Assembly (NCBI RefSeq): GCF_026898115.1
Contig: NZ_CP114036.1
Location: forward strand, 3,038,001-3,102,000
Length of the DNA: 64,000 nt
Source: Streptomyces sp. S465
Lineage (GTDB): Bacteria; Actinomycetota; Actinomycetes; Streptomycetales; Streptomycetaceae
Reading direction: 5' to 3'
Shown here piece after piece: positions 25,964 to 36,175 of this stretch (its first letter is position 1; each line of letters opens with the position of its first letter). Both the position numbers and the translations under genes were made by a program. The notes beneath the pieces are model-generated. The model was given only the letters and a program-made list of their open reading frames with translations. It was not told the origin of the DNA and ran no database searches.

Positions 25964-27222
25964 CCGACCGCCGATGCCCCGTGACGCACGCCGTGCCGCC
26001 GCACCGCCTGGACCCCACCGGGGCCCACCAGCACGCGGTCAACGACGCGTTGCGTGCCCGCGGAGCCGCGGTCCCGGTCCTGCTGCCCGGTGACGTACCG
26101 GGGTACGCCATCACCCGGCACGAGGAGCTGAAGGAGTTCGTCACCCACCCCGATGTGGCCAAGAACGCCCGCCACTTCGCCGCGTTGCGGAACGACGAGC
26201 TTCCGCCCGGCTGGCCGATGCGGACCTTCGCCACCATCCGGGGCATGATCACCGCCGACGGCGAGGACCACAGGCGGCTGCGGTCCCTGGTGACCCGGGC
26301 GTTCACCCCGCGCCGGGTGGAGGCGCTGCGCCCGGTGGTCCACGAGCTGACCGGCACGCTGCTGGACCGGCTGGCCGAGGCCGCCGCCGCGGCTCCGGAC
26401 GGGGTGGCCGACCTGCGCCGGCACTTCGCGCTGCCGCTGCCGATGAGCGTGATCTGCCAACTGCTGGGCGTCGACGACGCGTACCAGGACCGGCTGCACG
26501 CGCTGTCCAACGAGATCGTCTCCACCCAGACCGCCCCCGAGCGGGTCCCGGACGCCAACCGCGAGATGGTGGCGATCCTCGGCCAGGTGGCCGCGGCCCG
26601 GCTGACGGCCCCGGGGGACGACCTGACCAGCGCGCTCATCGCCGCCCGCGAGGAGAACGGGGACCAGCTCAGCGAGGAGGAGCTGATCGGCACCCTGATG
26701 CTGACGATCATCGCCGGGCACGAGACCACGCTCAACCTGATCACCAACGCGGTGCGGGCGCTGTGCAACCACCGCGACCAGCTCGACCTGGTCCGCTCCG
26801 GGGCCGCGAGCTGGGGCGATGTGGTCGAGGAGACGCTGCGGTACGACAGCCCGGTGAGCTTCTTCCCGTTCCGCTACCCCACCTCGGACCTGCCGGTCGG
26901 GGACACGGTCATCCCGCAGGGCGCGCCCGTGCTCGTCTCGTACACCGCCGCGGGGCGCGACGAACGGGCGTACGGACCGGACGCCGCCCGTTTCGACGTC
27001 ACCCGCCGGGCGCGCCATCTGTCCTTCGGCCACGGCGCGCACTTCTGCCTGGGCGCCCCGCTGGCCCGGATGGAGGCCGTGATCGCCCTCGAGGGGCTCT
27101 TCACCCGCTTCCCCGCCCTCGATCTGGCGGTTCCCGACGAGGAGCTGGTCCCGCACCCGAGCTTCGTCGGCAACAGCCCGCAGCGGCTTCCGGTCCGGCC
27201 GGGGGCGGCTCACAGCGGCTGA
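25960..27222 (+). CDS. cvnF: Conservon cytochrome P450 CvnF, CYP154-like
   Basis: The 420-residue P450 has a full set of motifs: C-helix DHRRLRSLV, I-helix IIAGHETTLNL, K-helix EETLRYDSP (ExxR present) and heme loop FGHGAHFCLGAPLARMEA. Pairing of a CYP157-type with a CYP154-type gene at the end of a conservon is known in Streptomyces. The substrate is not predictable. GCAGGAGGCAGCAG provides the ribosome site. It is the last gene of the conservon; 20 bp separate its stop from the GlnR-like box of the next operon. Confidence 0.9.
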   Translation: MTDRRCPVTHAVPPHRLDPTGAHQHAVNDALRARGAAVPVLLPGDVPGYAITRHEELKEFVTHPDVAKNARHFAALRNDELPPGWPMRTFATIRGMITADGEDHRRLRSLVTRAFTPRRVEALRPVVHELTGTLLDRLAEAAAAAPDGVADLRRHFALPLPMSVICQLLGVDDAYQDRLHALSNEIVSTQTAPERVPDANREMVAILGQVAAARLTAPGDDLTSALIAAREENGDQLSEEELIGTLMLTIIAGHETTLNLITNAVRALCNHRDQLDLVRSGAASWGDVVEETLRYDSPVSFFPFRYPTSDLPVGDTVIPQGAPVLVSYTAAGRDERAYGPDAARFDVTRRARHLSFGHGAHFCLGAPLARMEAVIALEGLFTRFPALDLAVPDEELVPHPSFVGNSPQRLPVRPGAAHSG

Positions 27223-27242
27223 GGCGGTGCGCTGAGGGCAGC

Positions 27243-27280
27243 GTTGCGTGCGGGAAACGGTGGTGATGCGGTCGGGTAAC
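27243..27280 (+). promoter_or_regulatory. GlnR box of the nitrite reductase operon
   Basis: Four half-sites, GTTGC (27243), GAAAC (27254), GATGC (27265) and GTAAC (27276), are spaced exactly 11 bp apart. This fits the GlnR pattern of alternating gTnAc and GaAAc separated by 6 bp. It ends 23 bp before the first gene. Confidence 0.7.
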
Positions 27281-27303
27281 AGGCGCCCCGCACGCTTCCT
27301 GGC

Positions 27304-28872
27304 ATGGAGTCGAACAGGCAGCCGCAGCCGGGGAGCCCGCACCGCCGTGTGGTGATCGTCGGCGGTGGCATGGCGGGTACGCGGCTGGCCCAGCAGCTGG
27401 CCGCGGGCGCGAGCGGTGGCTCGGCCGATGGCGCGGGCCCGGCCGCCGTCACGGTCATCGGCGAGGAGCCGCATCCCGCGTACAACCGGGTGCTGCTCGC
27501 CGAGGTCCTCGCCGGGCGGTACGCCCCGGAGGTCATCGCCCTCCCCGCGCCGGCGGCCGGGGTGCGGCGGCTCGGCGGGGTGCGGGTGGTCCGCGTCGAC
27601 CGCGCCACGGCACAGGTGCTGTGCGACGACGGCCGCCGCGTGCCGTACGACGCGCTGGTGCTGGCCACCGGCTCCAACCCGGTGCTGCCGCCGCTGCGCG
27701 GCCTGTTCGAGCCGGACGGCCACGACCTGCCGGACGGCGTCCGCGCCTTCCGCACCATGGACGACTGCCTGGCCCTCGGCGCGGCGGTGCGGCCCGGGGT
27801 GCGGGCCGTCGTCATCGGCGGCGGACTCCTCGGCGTCTCCGCCGCCCGTGCGCTGGCCCAGCGCGGCGCCCAGGTGGTCCTGGCGCAGCAGGGCGAGCAC
27901 CTGATGGAGCGCCAGCTGGACCCGGGCGCGGCGCGGCTGCTGCGGCGGCATATGACGGCGCTGGGTGTGGAGGTCCATACCGCATGCCGGGTCCGGGGCC
28001 TGCGCACCCGCCCCACGGAGCCGGCCGGCGACGGACGCGAGCCCGAGCGCGGGCGCGGACGCGGACGCGGGCGTGCGGTGAGCGCCGTCGAGCTGGCCGA
28101 TGGATACGCCCTGGAGGCCGATCTGGTGGTGCTCGCGTGCGGGGTCCGGCCACGGGTCGGGCTGGCGCGGGCCGCCGGGCTGGAGGTGGCGCGCGGCGTC
28201 GTCGTCGACGACGAGCTGCGCACGAGTGACCCGCGGATCTTCGCGATCGGCGATTGCGCGGAGCACGAGGGTGTGGTCTACGGCCTGGCGGGCGCGGCGC
28301 AGGAGCAGGCGGATGTGCTGGCGCGATTGCTCTCCCCCGCCCCGCCCCTTCCCGGAACCAGGGGGCTCCGTCCCCTGGCCCCCCGCCGGGACTCCGCCCC
28401 GCAGCCCGCTGCCGCGGACCGGGTCGTGGGCCACCGTTCCCCGGCGGGGGCACCTCCCCGCGGTGGCCGGGCACGCCCCGGCCACCGGGTGGCACCCGGC
28501 GGCGACGGGACCGCGACCCGCTATACGGGCACCCGTGCGCTCACCCGCCTCACGCTCACCGCGGCGTCCGGCCCCGCCCCCGCGGTCGCCGGGACGGCCG
28601 CCCCGGTGGCCGACGGCCGGCCCGCGCCCGGCCCCCTCGACCTCGCCGCCTTCGGCGACCCCACCCCCGCCCCCGGCGACGACGTCGTCCACCTCACGGA
28701 CGCCACCCGCAACGCGTACCGCAAGGTCGTGGTCCGCGGGGACCGCCTCGTCGGCGGCATTCTTCTCGGCGATCTCGGCACCGTCGGCGCGCTCGCCCGT
28801 ACCTGGGAGGGCGACGAGCCGCTCCCCTCCACCCCCTTGCTCCACCTGCTGACCAACGATGGAGGCTCCTGA
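27304..28872 (+). CDS. FAD/NAD(P)H oxidoreductase of the nitrite operon (NasB-like)
   Basis: The 522 residues have the FAD motif VVIVGGGMAGTRLAQQL, PAYNRVLLAEVLAGRY, LVLATGSNP, a second Rossmann motif VVIGGGLLGVSAARALAQRG and IFAIGDCAEHEGVVYG, matching the N-terminal half of NirB and the electron-transfer subunit of assimilatory nitrate reductase. It probably passes NAD(P)H electrons to nitrate or nitrite reductase. Residues about 340-430 form a long Pro/Ala/Arg-rich insertion, and a RGRGRGRG segment lies near residue 255; both look like expansions of non-essential loops. The C-terminal NAYRKVVVRGDRLVGGILLG completes the fold. nirB starts 3 bp after its stop. Confidence 0.85.
   Translation: MESNRQPQPGSPHRRVVIVGGGMAGTRLAQQLAAGASGGSADGAGPAAVTVIGEEPHPAYNRVLLAEVLAGRYAPEVIALPAPAAGVRRLGGVRVVRVDRATAQVLCDDGRRVPYDALVLATGSNPVLPPLRGLFEPDGHDLPDGVRAFRTMDDCLALGAAVRPGVRAVVIGGGLLGVSAARALAQRGAQVVLAQQGEHLMERQLDPGAARLLRRHMTALGVEVHTACRVRGLRTRPTEPAGDGREPERGRGRGRGRAVSAVELADGYALEADLVVLACGVRPRVGLARAAGLEVARGVVVDDELRTSDPRIFAIGDCAEHEGVVYGLAGAAQEQADVLARLLSPAPPLPGTRGLRPLAPRRDSAPQPAAADRVVGHRSPAGAPPRGGRARPGHRVAPGGDGTATRYTGTRALTRLTLTAASGPAPAVAGTAAPVADGRPAPGPLDLAAFGDPTPAPGDDVVHLTDATRNAYRKVVVRGDRLVGGILLGDLGTVGALARTWEGDEPLPSTPLLHLLTNDGGS
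28346..28500. repeat. Intergenic-type sequence embedded in coding region
   Basis: The insertion-coding stretch contains AACCAGGGGGCTCCGTCCCC followed by TGGCCCCCCGCCGGG. This resembles the GGGGCTCCGCCCC-type hairpins common between Streptomyces genes, here read in frame inside the oxidoreductase gene. Confidence 0.4.
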
Positions 28873-28874
28873 CG

Positions 28875-31514
28875 ATGAGCGCACCCCAGTCCGAACCGGC
28901 CGCCCCCACCATCGTGCTGGTCGGCCACGGCATGGTCGGCCAGCGGTTCCTCGAGGCGCTCGTCGACCGGAACGTCACCGAGACCGCCCGTGTCGTGGTG
29001 TTCTGCGAGGAGCCCCGGCCGGCCTATGACCGCGTCCAGCTGACCTCGTACTTCTCCGGCCGCACCGCCGAGGATCTCTCCCTCGTCGAGGACGGCTTCA
29101 TGGCGCGGCACGGTATCGAGCTGCACCTGGGCGACCCGGCCGAGTCCATCGACCGCGCCGCCCGCACCGTGACCGCCCGCTCCGGGCTGACCGTCGGCTA
29201 CGACACGCTGGTGCTGGCCACCGGTTCGTATCCGTTCGTGCCGCCCGTGCCCGGCAAGGACAGCGACGGCTGCTTCGTCTACCGCACCATCGAGGACCTG
29301 CTGGCGATCGAGGAGTACGCCAAGCACTGCGGGTCCGGCGTGGTCGTCGGCGGCGGGCTGCTGGGCCTGGAGGCGGCGGGGGCGCTGAAGGGGCTCGGGC
29401 TGACCACGCACATCGTGGAGTTCAACCCGCGGCTGATGGCCATCCAGGTGGACGAGGGCGGTGGCGCCGCGCTGCGCCGCACGGTCGAGGACATGGGCCT
29501 GATCGTGCACACCGGCGTCGGCGGCAAGGAGATCACGACGGGCGACGACGGCGCGGTCACCGCCATGGCGCTGTCCGACGGCTCGTCCATCGACACCGAT
29601 CTCGTGATCTTCTCGGCGGGGGTGCGCCCGCGCGACCAGCTGGCCCGCGACTGCGGTCTGGAGGTCGGCGAGCGCGGCGGGATCGCGGTGGACGAGCGGT
29701 GCCGCACCAGCGATCCGGCGGTGTACGCGATCGGCGAATGCGCGCTGGCCGCCGACGGCCGGGTGTACGGGCTGGTGGCGCCCGGCTATGAGATGGCCGA
29801 GGTCGCGGCCGGTGAGATCGCGTCCGGTGAGATCACGGCCGGTGAGATCGCCGCCACCGCCGCCGAGGGGTTCACCGGCGCCGACACGTCCACCAAGCTC
29901 AAGCTCCTCGGCGTGGACGTGGCCAGCTTCGGCGACGCCCACGGCACCGCCGACGGCTGCCTGGACGTGGTCTACTCCGACTCCCGCGCGGGCGTCTACA
30001 AGAAGCTGGTGGTCGGCGCCGACGGCACCCTGCTCGGCGGGGTGCTGGTCGGCGACGCCGAGGCGTACGGCATGCTGCGGCCACTCACCGGTTCGGTGCC
30101 GCCGGTCGCCCCCGAGCAGCTGGTGCTCCCGGCGGGGCTGGGCGCGCCCGCCGCCCTCGGGCCGTCCGCGCTTCCGGACGAGGCGGTCATCTGCAACTGC
30201 CACAACGTCACCAAGGGCACGATCCGTTCGGCCGTCACCGACCACCAGTGCACCACGGTCCCGGAGGTGAAGAAGTGCACCAAGGCGGGCACCGGCTGCG
30301 GCAGCTGCGTCAAGGCGCTCACCTCGCTGGTCAACGACGAGCTGGAGGCGAGCGGGGTCAGCGTCGACAAGGGGCTGTGCGGCTGCTTCGGGTACACCCG
30401 CGCCGAGCTGTACGAGATCGTCCGCACCCTGCGCATCACCACCTTCGCGCGGCTGCTGGACAGCCACGGCCGTGACGAGGCGCGGCAGGGCGACGGCTGT
30501 GAGGTGTGCAAGCCCGCCGTGGGCTCGATCATCGCCTCGCTGGCCCCGACCCTGGGCGCCAGCGGCTATGTCCTGGACGGCGAGCAGGCCGCGCTCCAGG
30601 ACACCAACGACCACTTCCTGGCCAATCTCCAGCGCAACGGGTCGTATTCGATCGTGCCCCGGATTCCCGGCGGGGAGATCACCCCGGAGAAGCTGATCGT
30701 GATCGGCGAGGTGGCCCGGGACTTCGGGCTCTACACGAAGATCACCGGCGGTCAGCGGATCGACCTCTTCGGCGCCCGGGTGGACCAGCTGCCGCGGATC
30801 TGGGCACGGCTGGTGGACGCGGGGTTCGAATCGGGCCACGCCTACGGCAAGGCGCTGCGCACCGTGAAGTCGTGCGTGGGGCAGACCTGGTGCCGCTACG
30901 GGGTGCAGGACTCCGTCCGGATGGCCATCGACCTGGAGCTTCGCTACCGGGGGCTGCGCGCACCGCACAAGCTGAAGTCGGCCGTCTCGGGGTGTGCCCG
31001 CGAATGCGCGGAGGCGCGCGGCAAGGACTTCGGCGTGATCGCCACCTCCAATGGCTGGAACCTGTACGTGGGCGGCAACGGCGGCGCCGATCCGCGCCAC
31101 GCCGATCTGCTCGCCCAGGACCTGGACGACGAGCGGCTGATCCGGCTCATCGACCGGTTCCTGATGTTCTACATCCGCACCGCGGACCGTCTGGAGCGCA
31201 CCTCGGCCTGGCTGGAGCGGATCGAGGGCGGTCTGGACCACGTCCGTGAGGTGGTGGTCGACGATTCGCTGGGGCTGTGCGCCGAGCTGGAGGCGATGAT
31301 GGCCGACCACGTGGCCGGCTACCGCGACGAGTGGGCCGAGACCCTGAACGACCCGGAGCGGCTGCGGCGCTTCGTCTCCTTCGTCAACGCGCCCGACGCG
31401 CCGGACCCGACGGTGAAGTTCGTGCCCGAGCGTGACCAGGTCAAGCCGGACCTGACGGTGCTGTCCGGTCCGACCCTCCCCATCCGTACTCTCGAAGGGA
31501 CTGCCAGCCGATGA
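28875..31514 (+). CDS. nirB: NAD(P)H nitrite reductase large subunit
   Basis: The 879-residue protein has the expected modules: N-terminal FAD/NAD reductase (IVLVGHGMVGQRFLEAL, GGGLLGLEAAGALKGLG), a BFD-like [2Fe-2S] domain (CNCHNVTKG, CTKAGTGCGSC), a second Cys-rich segment (CGCFGYT, CEVCKPAVG), then the siroheme/[4Fe-4S] domain with SCVGQTWCRYG and SGCARECAEARG ligands. It reduces nitrite to ammonium in the cytoplasm. GGAGG precedes the ATG by 9 bp. An odd triple AGEI repeat lies near residue 315. nirD overlaps its end (ATGA). Confidence 0.96.
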   Translation: MSAPQSEPAAPTIVLVGHGMVGQRFLEALVDRNVTETARVVVFCEEPRPAYDRVQLTSYFSGRTAEDLSLVEDGFMARHGIELHLGDPAESIDRAARTVTARSGLTVGYDTLVLATGSYPFVPPVPGKDSDGCFVYRTIEDLLAIEEYAKHCGSGVVVGGGLLGLEAAGALKGLGLTTHIVEFNPRLMAIQVDEGGGAALRRTVEDMGLIVHTGVGGKEITTGDDGAVTAMALSDGSSIDTDLVIFSAGVRPRDQLARDCGLEVGERGGIAVDERCRTSDPAVYAIGECALAADGRVYGLVAPGYEMAEVAAGEIASGEITAGEIAATAAEGFTGADTSTKLKLLGVDVASFGDAHGTADGCLDVVYSDSRAGVYKKLVVGADGTLLGGVLVGDAEAYGMLRPLTGSVPPVAPEQLVLPAGLGAPAALGPSALPDEAVICNCHNVTKGTIRSAVTDHQCTTVPEVKKCTKAGTGCGSCVKALTSLVNDELEASGVSVDKGLCGCFGYTRAELYEIVRTLRITTFARLLDSHGRDEARQGDGCEVCKPAVGSIIASLAPTLGASGYVLDGEQAALQDTNDHFLANLQRNGSYSIVPRIPGGEITPEKLIVIGEVARDFGLYTKITGGQRIDLFGARVDQLPRIWARLVDAGFESGHAYGKALRTVKSCVGQTWCRYGVQDSVRMAIDLELRYRGLRAPHKLKSAVSGCARECAEARGKDFGVIATSNGWNLYVGGNGGADPRHADLLAQDLDDERLIRLIDRFLMFYIRTADRLERTSAWLERIEGGLDHVREVVVDDSLGLCAELEAMMADHVAGYRDEWAETLNDPERLRRFVSFVNAPDAPDPTVKFVPERDQVKPDLTVLSGPTLPIRTLEGTASR
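29808..29850. repeat. 15-bp coding repeat in nirB
   Basis: Three copies of GCCGGTGAGATC-like sequence encode AGEI-AS-GEI-TA-GEI at the end of the FAD domain. Confidence 0.85.
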
Positions 31515-31885
31515 CCATCGCACCCGAGCGGACCGCGGTCCGCGTGGAACTCCTCATCGACCAGCGGTGGTTCGCGGTCTGCGAGCTGACCGACCTGATC
31601 CCCGGGCGCGGAGTGGCCGCCCTGCTGCCGGACGGCACCCAGGTGGCCGTCTTCCTGGACCGCGCGGGACGGCCGTACGCGATCGGCAACCGCGACCCGT
31701 TCACCGGCGCCTACGTCCTCTCGCGGGGGCTGCTGGGGTCGGCGGGCGGGCGGCCGTTCGTGGCCTCGCCGCTGCTGAAGCAGCGCTTCGACCTGGAGAC
31801 GGGGCGCTGCCTGGACGACGAGACGGTCACCGTCCAGGCGTACGCGGCCCGTACGAAGGACGCGGTGTCAGCGCAGGTCGCGTGA
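31511..31885 (+). CDS. nirD: Nitrite reductase small subunit
   Basis: The 124-residue Rieske-fold subunit (WFAVCELTDLIPGRGVAALL, VAVFLDRAGRPYAIGNRDPF, VASPLLKQRFDLETGRCLDD) lacks the CxH pairs for a [2Fe-2S] cluster, as normal for NirD. It stabilises or couples NirB. Its ATG overlaps the nirB stop (ATGA). It is the last gene of the operon; the xylanase pseudogene converges on it. Confidence 0.95.
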   Translation: MTIAPERTAVRVELLIDQRWFAVCELTDLIPGRGVAALLPDGTQVAVFLDRAGRPYAIGNRDPFTGAYVLSRGLLGSAGGRPFVASPLLKQRFDLETGRCLDDETVTVQAYAARTKDAVSAQVA

Positions 31886-31984
31886 GACCAGCAGCCCGCA
31901 CTGGACGGCTTCACCCGCACAGCCGGCCGGCCCCGCGGCGAACACGCCCTTCGGCGGGGGCCCCGTCCGGGCGGAGGCGGGGGC

Positions 31985-33478
<1,494 letters not shown>

Positions 33479-33498
33479 TCAACGGAGGAGGCGGAAAA

Positions 33499-34542
33499 AT
33501 GGCTACGGAGAGCAGGGGCACCGAGGGCGGCGCCCGGCCCAAGGTGACGATCACGGCCATCGCCCAGGAGGCCGGGGTGTCGGTGCCCACGGTCTCCCGG
33601 GTGGTCAACGGACGGTCGGATGTCTCGCCCGAGACCCGGGCCCGGGTCGAGGACCTGCTGCGGCTCCACGGCTACCGCCGCCGCCAGAGCGCGCCCGGCG
33701 ACCGGGCCGCCCTGGTGGACCTGGTCTTCAACGACCTGGACAGCCCCTGGGCGGTGGAGATCATCCGGGGCGTGGAGGAGATCGCGCACCAGGACGGGGT
33801 GGGCACGGTGGTCTCGGCGATCCACGGCCGCGCGGGCTCGACCCGGCAGTGGCTGAAGAATCTACGGGCCCGCGCCTCGGACGGGGTGATCCTGGTCACA
33901 TCCGTACTGGAGCCGGTGGTCCACGAGGAGCTGCGGCGGCTGAACGTACCGATCGTGGTCGTCGACCCGGCCGGCTCCCCGGCACTGGACGCGCCCACCG
34001 TGGGGGCGACCAACTGGGCGGGCGGCATGGCCGCCACCGAACACCTGCTGAGCCTCGGCCACCGCCGGATCGGCCTGATCGCCGGTCCGCCGCGGCTGCT
34101 GTGCAGCCGCGCCCGGCTGGACGGCCACCGCGCGGCGCTGGAGGCGGCGGGTGTGCCGTTCGACCCGGCGCTGGTGGCGCAGGGCGACTTCTACCACGAG
34201 TCCGGTTTCCACGGCTGCGATCAGCTGATGGACGCCGACTCCCCGCCCACCGCCGTCTTCGCCTCCAGCGACCAGATGGCCCTGGGCGCGATCGAGGCGC
34301 TGCGCCGCCGGGGCCTGCGGGTTCCGGAGGACGTGAGCATCGTCGGCTTCGACGACCTTCCCGAGGTCCGCTGGTCGGCACCGCCCCTGACGACGGTCCG
34401 CCAGCCGCTGGCGGACATGGGCAAACTGGCGGCCCGTACGGTGCTGCGGCAGGCGCGCGGCGAGGAGATCGAGTCCCCGAGGGTCGAACTGGCCACCCAG
34501 TTGGTCGTCCGCGCCAGCACGGCCCCACCCACGGAGGGCTGA
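33499..34542 (+). CDS. LacI-family regulator (BxlR-like)
   Basis: The 347-residue protein has a LacI helix-turn-helix (ITAIAQEAGVSVPTVSRVVNG split across helices 1-3), a hinge helix (RLHGYRRR) and a periplasmic-binding-like sensor domain (VDLVFNDLDSPWAVEIIRGV, TAVFASSDQMALGAIEALRRRG, VSIVGFDDLPEVRWSAPPLT). Position between the xylanase and the bxl operon suggests it represses both and responds to xylo-oligosaccharides. The ATG 33499 is chosen for its strong GGAGGAGGCGGA site; upstream GTG/ATG codons lack one. A strong terminator follows. Confidence 0.88.
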   Translation: MATESRGTEGGARPKVTITAIAQEAGVSVPTVSRVVNGRSDVSPETRARVEDLLRLHGYRRRQSAPGDRAALVDLVFNDLDSPWAVEIIRGVEEIAHQDGVGTVVSAIHGRAGSTRQWLKNLRARASDGVILVTSVLEPVVHEELRRLNVPIVVVDPAGSPALDAPTVGATNWAGGMAATEHLLSLGHRRIGLIAGPPRLLCSRARLDGHRAALEAAGVPFDPALVAQGDFYHESGFHGCDQLMDADSPPTAVFASSDQMALGAIEALRRRGLRVPEDVSIVGFDDLPEVRWSAPPLTTVRQPLADMGKLAARTVLRQARGEEIESPRVELATQLVVRASTAPPTEG

Positions 34543-34547
34543 CCCCG

Positions 34548-34587
34548 GCGCCGGGCGCGGCGGTCCAGCGGCCGCCGCACCCGGCGC
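34548..34587 (+). terminator. Long hairpin after the LacI gene
   Basis: GCGCCGGG-C-GCGGCGG pairs with CCGCCGC-A-CCCGGCGC, 15 bp with one mismatch, 6 bp after the stop codon. Confidence 0.8.
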
Positions 34588-34649
34588 ACCGAACCGGACC
34601 CCGACCACGCCCCCGGCGCGGCCGGGGCCACCGCGCTCCTGGACCGGGT

Positions 34650-34673
34650 CTCGGCCTCGGCGCCGAGGCCGAG
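34650..34673. terminator. Perfect 24-bp palindrome in the spacer
   Basis: CTCGGCCTCGGC and GCCGAGGCCGAG meet without a loop. It is either a second terminator or a protein site upstream of the bxlE promoter. Confidence 0.5.
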
Positions 34674-34789
34674 GCCCCAGGTGGGCGCACACCACCGCGC
34701 CGGAAAGCACCGCCGGCCCACCCGCCCGCTCCGCCCCCACGCCGCACGGGTCCCGCCCCCGACGCGGGGCCGGCCCGTTGCGTGAACCC

Positions 34790-34818
34790 TTGACACCGCG
34801 TCAGCGCCCCCATACCTT
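34790..34818 (+). promoter_or_regulatory. Vegetative promoter of the bxl operon
   Basis: TTGACA at 34790-34795 and TACCTT at 34813-34818 are separated by 17 bp, a good fit to the HrdB-type consensus, about 50 bp before the start codon. Confidence 0.65.
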
Positions 34819-34830
34819 CCACGCAACCGC

Positions 34831-34860
34831 TTCCGAGAATTATCGGGCTACTTCCGGAAG
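34831..34860. promoter_or_regulatory. Candidate LacI-family operator before bxlE
   Basis: TTCCGAG (34831) and the palindrome CTTCCGGAAG (34851-34860) lie between the promoter and the start codon; the second overlaps the ribosome site GGAAGG. Matching motifs stand at 33413-33440. Confidence 0.5.
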
Positions 34861-34867
34861 GCACACG

Positions 34868-36175
34868 ATGCGCATACCTCGGTCAAGGTCCACCCTTCGT
34901 GCGTCCACCCTGGCGGCGGCCGTGCTGCTGGTCGGTACGGCGCTCGCCGGCTGCGGGAGCGGCGGGCCCGGCGGGTCGGATGACGGCTCCCTCGACGTGT
35001 GGGTCTACCAGGACGCCTCGACCAAGGTGCAGCGCGAGGTCGTCGAGCGGTTCAACAAGACCTCCGATATCAAGGTGACGCTCACCCAGGTGCCCGGTGA
35101 GGGCTACTCGGACAAGATGCGCACCTCCATGGGCACCCCCAACGCACCGGACGTCTTCTTCAACTGGGGCGGCGGCAGCATCAGCGACTTCGTCGAGAAG
35201 GACATGCTGCTCGACCTCGACCCGGTCATGGCCAAGGATCCGGAGCTGAAGAAGGCGTTCATCCCCACGATCCTCGACGCGGGCGCGATCGACGGTAAGC
35301 ACTACGGCATCCCCATGCGCGGGATGCAGCCGGTGATCCTCTTCTACAACAAGGACGTCTTCGCGGACGCCGGGGCCAAGCCGCCGAAGTCCTGGGACGA
35401 TCTGCTGAAGCTCATCGACACCTTCAAGGACGCGGGCGTCACCCCGTTCGCCCTGGCCGGCACCGATGCCTGGACCGAGCAGATGTGGGTGGAGTACCTG
35501 GTGGACCGCTACGGCGGGGCCGGGGTGTTCCAGAAGATCGTGAGCGAGGGCATGGCGGCGTGGGACGACCCGGCGGTGCTCAAGGCCGCGCAGACCATCA
35601 AGGACCTGGTCGGCCGGGGCGCGTTCGGCAAGAACTACAAGTCGGTCAACTACACCGCCGACGGGGCCTCCACGCTCTTCGCCAAGGGCAAGGCGGCCAT
35701 GCACCTGATGGGCAGCTGGGAGTACGCCAACCAGAAGGCCAACCAGCCCGCGTTCGCCAAGTCGGGCCTGGGCTGGACCACCTTCCCGGCGGTTCCCGGC
35801 GGCAGCGGCGACCCCAAGAGCGTCGTCGGCAACCCGACCAACTACTGGTCGATCAACGCCAAGGTCAAGGGCGACAAGCAGAAGGCCGCGCTGGAGTTCG
35901 TGAAGTTCGCGGCGGAGCAGGACTACTCCAAGGACCTCATCGCCAACGGCGACGTCCCCACCACCTCCGACGCCGCCGCCCTGCTCGGCGAGCATGAGAA
36001 CCCCGACTACGCGCGGTTCCAGTACGAGCTGGTCGAGCAGGCCCCCGACTTCACGCTCTCCTGGGACCAGGCGCTGCCCGCCAAGTACACCCCGCCGCTG
36101 CACACCGCCGTCCAGAAGCTGTTCAACGGACAGCTCAGCCCGGCCGGGTTTGTCGACGCCCTGAAGGGCATGTGA
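34868..36175 (+). CDS. bxlE: ABC sugar-binding lipoprotein (xylobiose type, BxlE)
   Basis: The 435-residue family-1 extracellular solute-binding protein has a lipoprotein signal (LLVGTALAGCGSGG). Mature-domain features are LDVWVYQDASTKVQREVVERF, FFNWGGGSISDFVE, HYGIPMRGMQPVILFYNKD, and Trp-rich LMGSWEYANQ. Operon partners (two permeases and a GH3 enzyme) and the LacI regulator match the bxlEFGA xylobiose system. No ATPase gene is present; a shared MsiK-type ATPase elsewhere is the usual Streptomyces solution. The ATG at 34868 follows GGAAGG. Confidence 0.88.
   Translation: MRIPRSRSTLRASTLAAAVLLVGTALAGCGSGGPGGSDDGSLDVWVYQDASTKVQREVVERFNKTSDIKVTLTQVPGEGYSDKMRTSMGTPNAPDVFFNWGGGSISDFVEKDMLLDLDPVMAKDPELKKAFIPTILDAGAIDGKHYGIPMRGMQPVILFYNKDVFADAGAKPPKSWDDLLKLIDTFKDAGVTPFALAGTDAWTEQMWVEYLVDRYGGAGVFQKIVSEGMAAWDDPAVLKAAQTIKDLVGRGAFGKNYKSVNYTADGASTLFAKGKAAMHLMGSWEYANQKANQPAFAKSGLGWTTFPAVPGGSGDPKSVVGNPTNYWSINAKVKGDKQKAALEFVKFAAEQDYSKDLIANGDVPTTSDAAALLGEHENPDYARFQYELVEQAPDFTLSWDQALPAKYTPPLHTAVQKLFNGQLSPAGFVDALKGM

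Noticed and set aside
25579..28884. 1101-codon minus-strand open frame
   Set aside because: Antisense shadow of the two P450 genes and the reductase.
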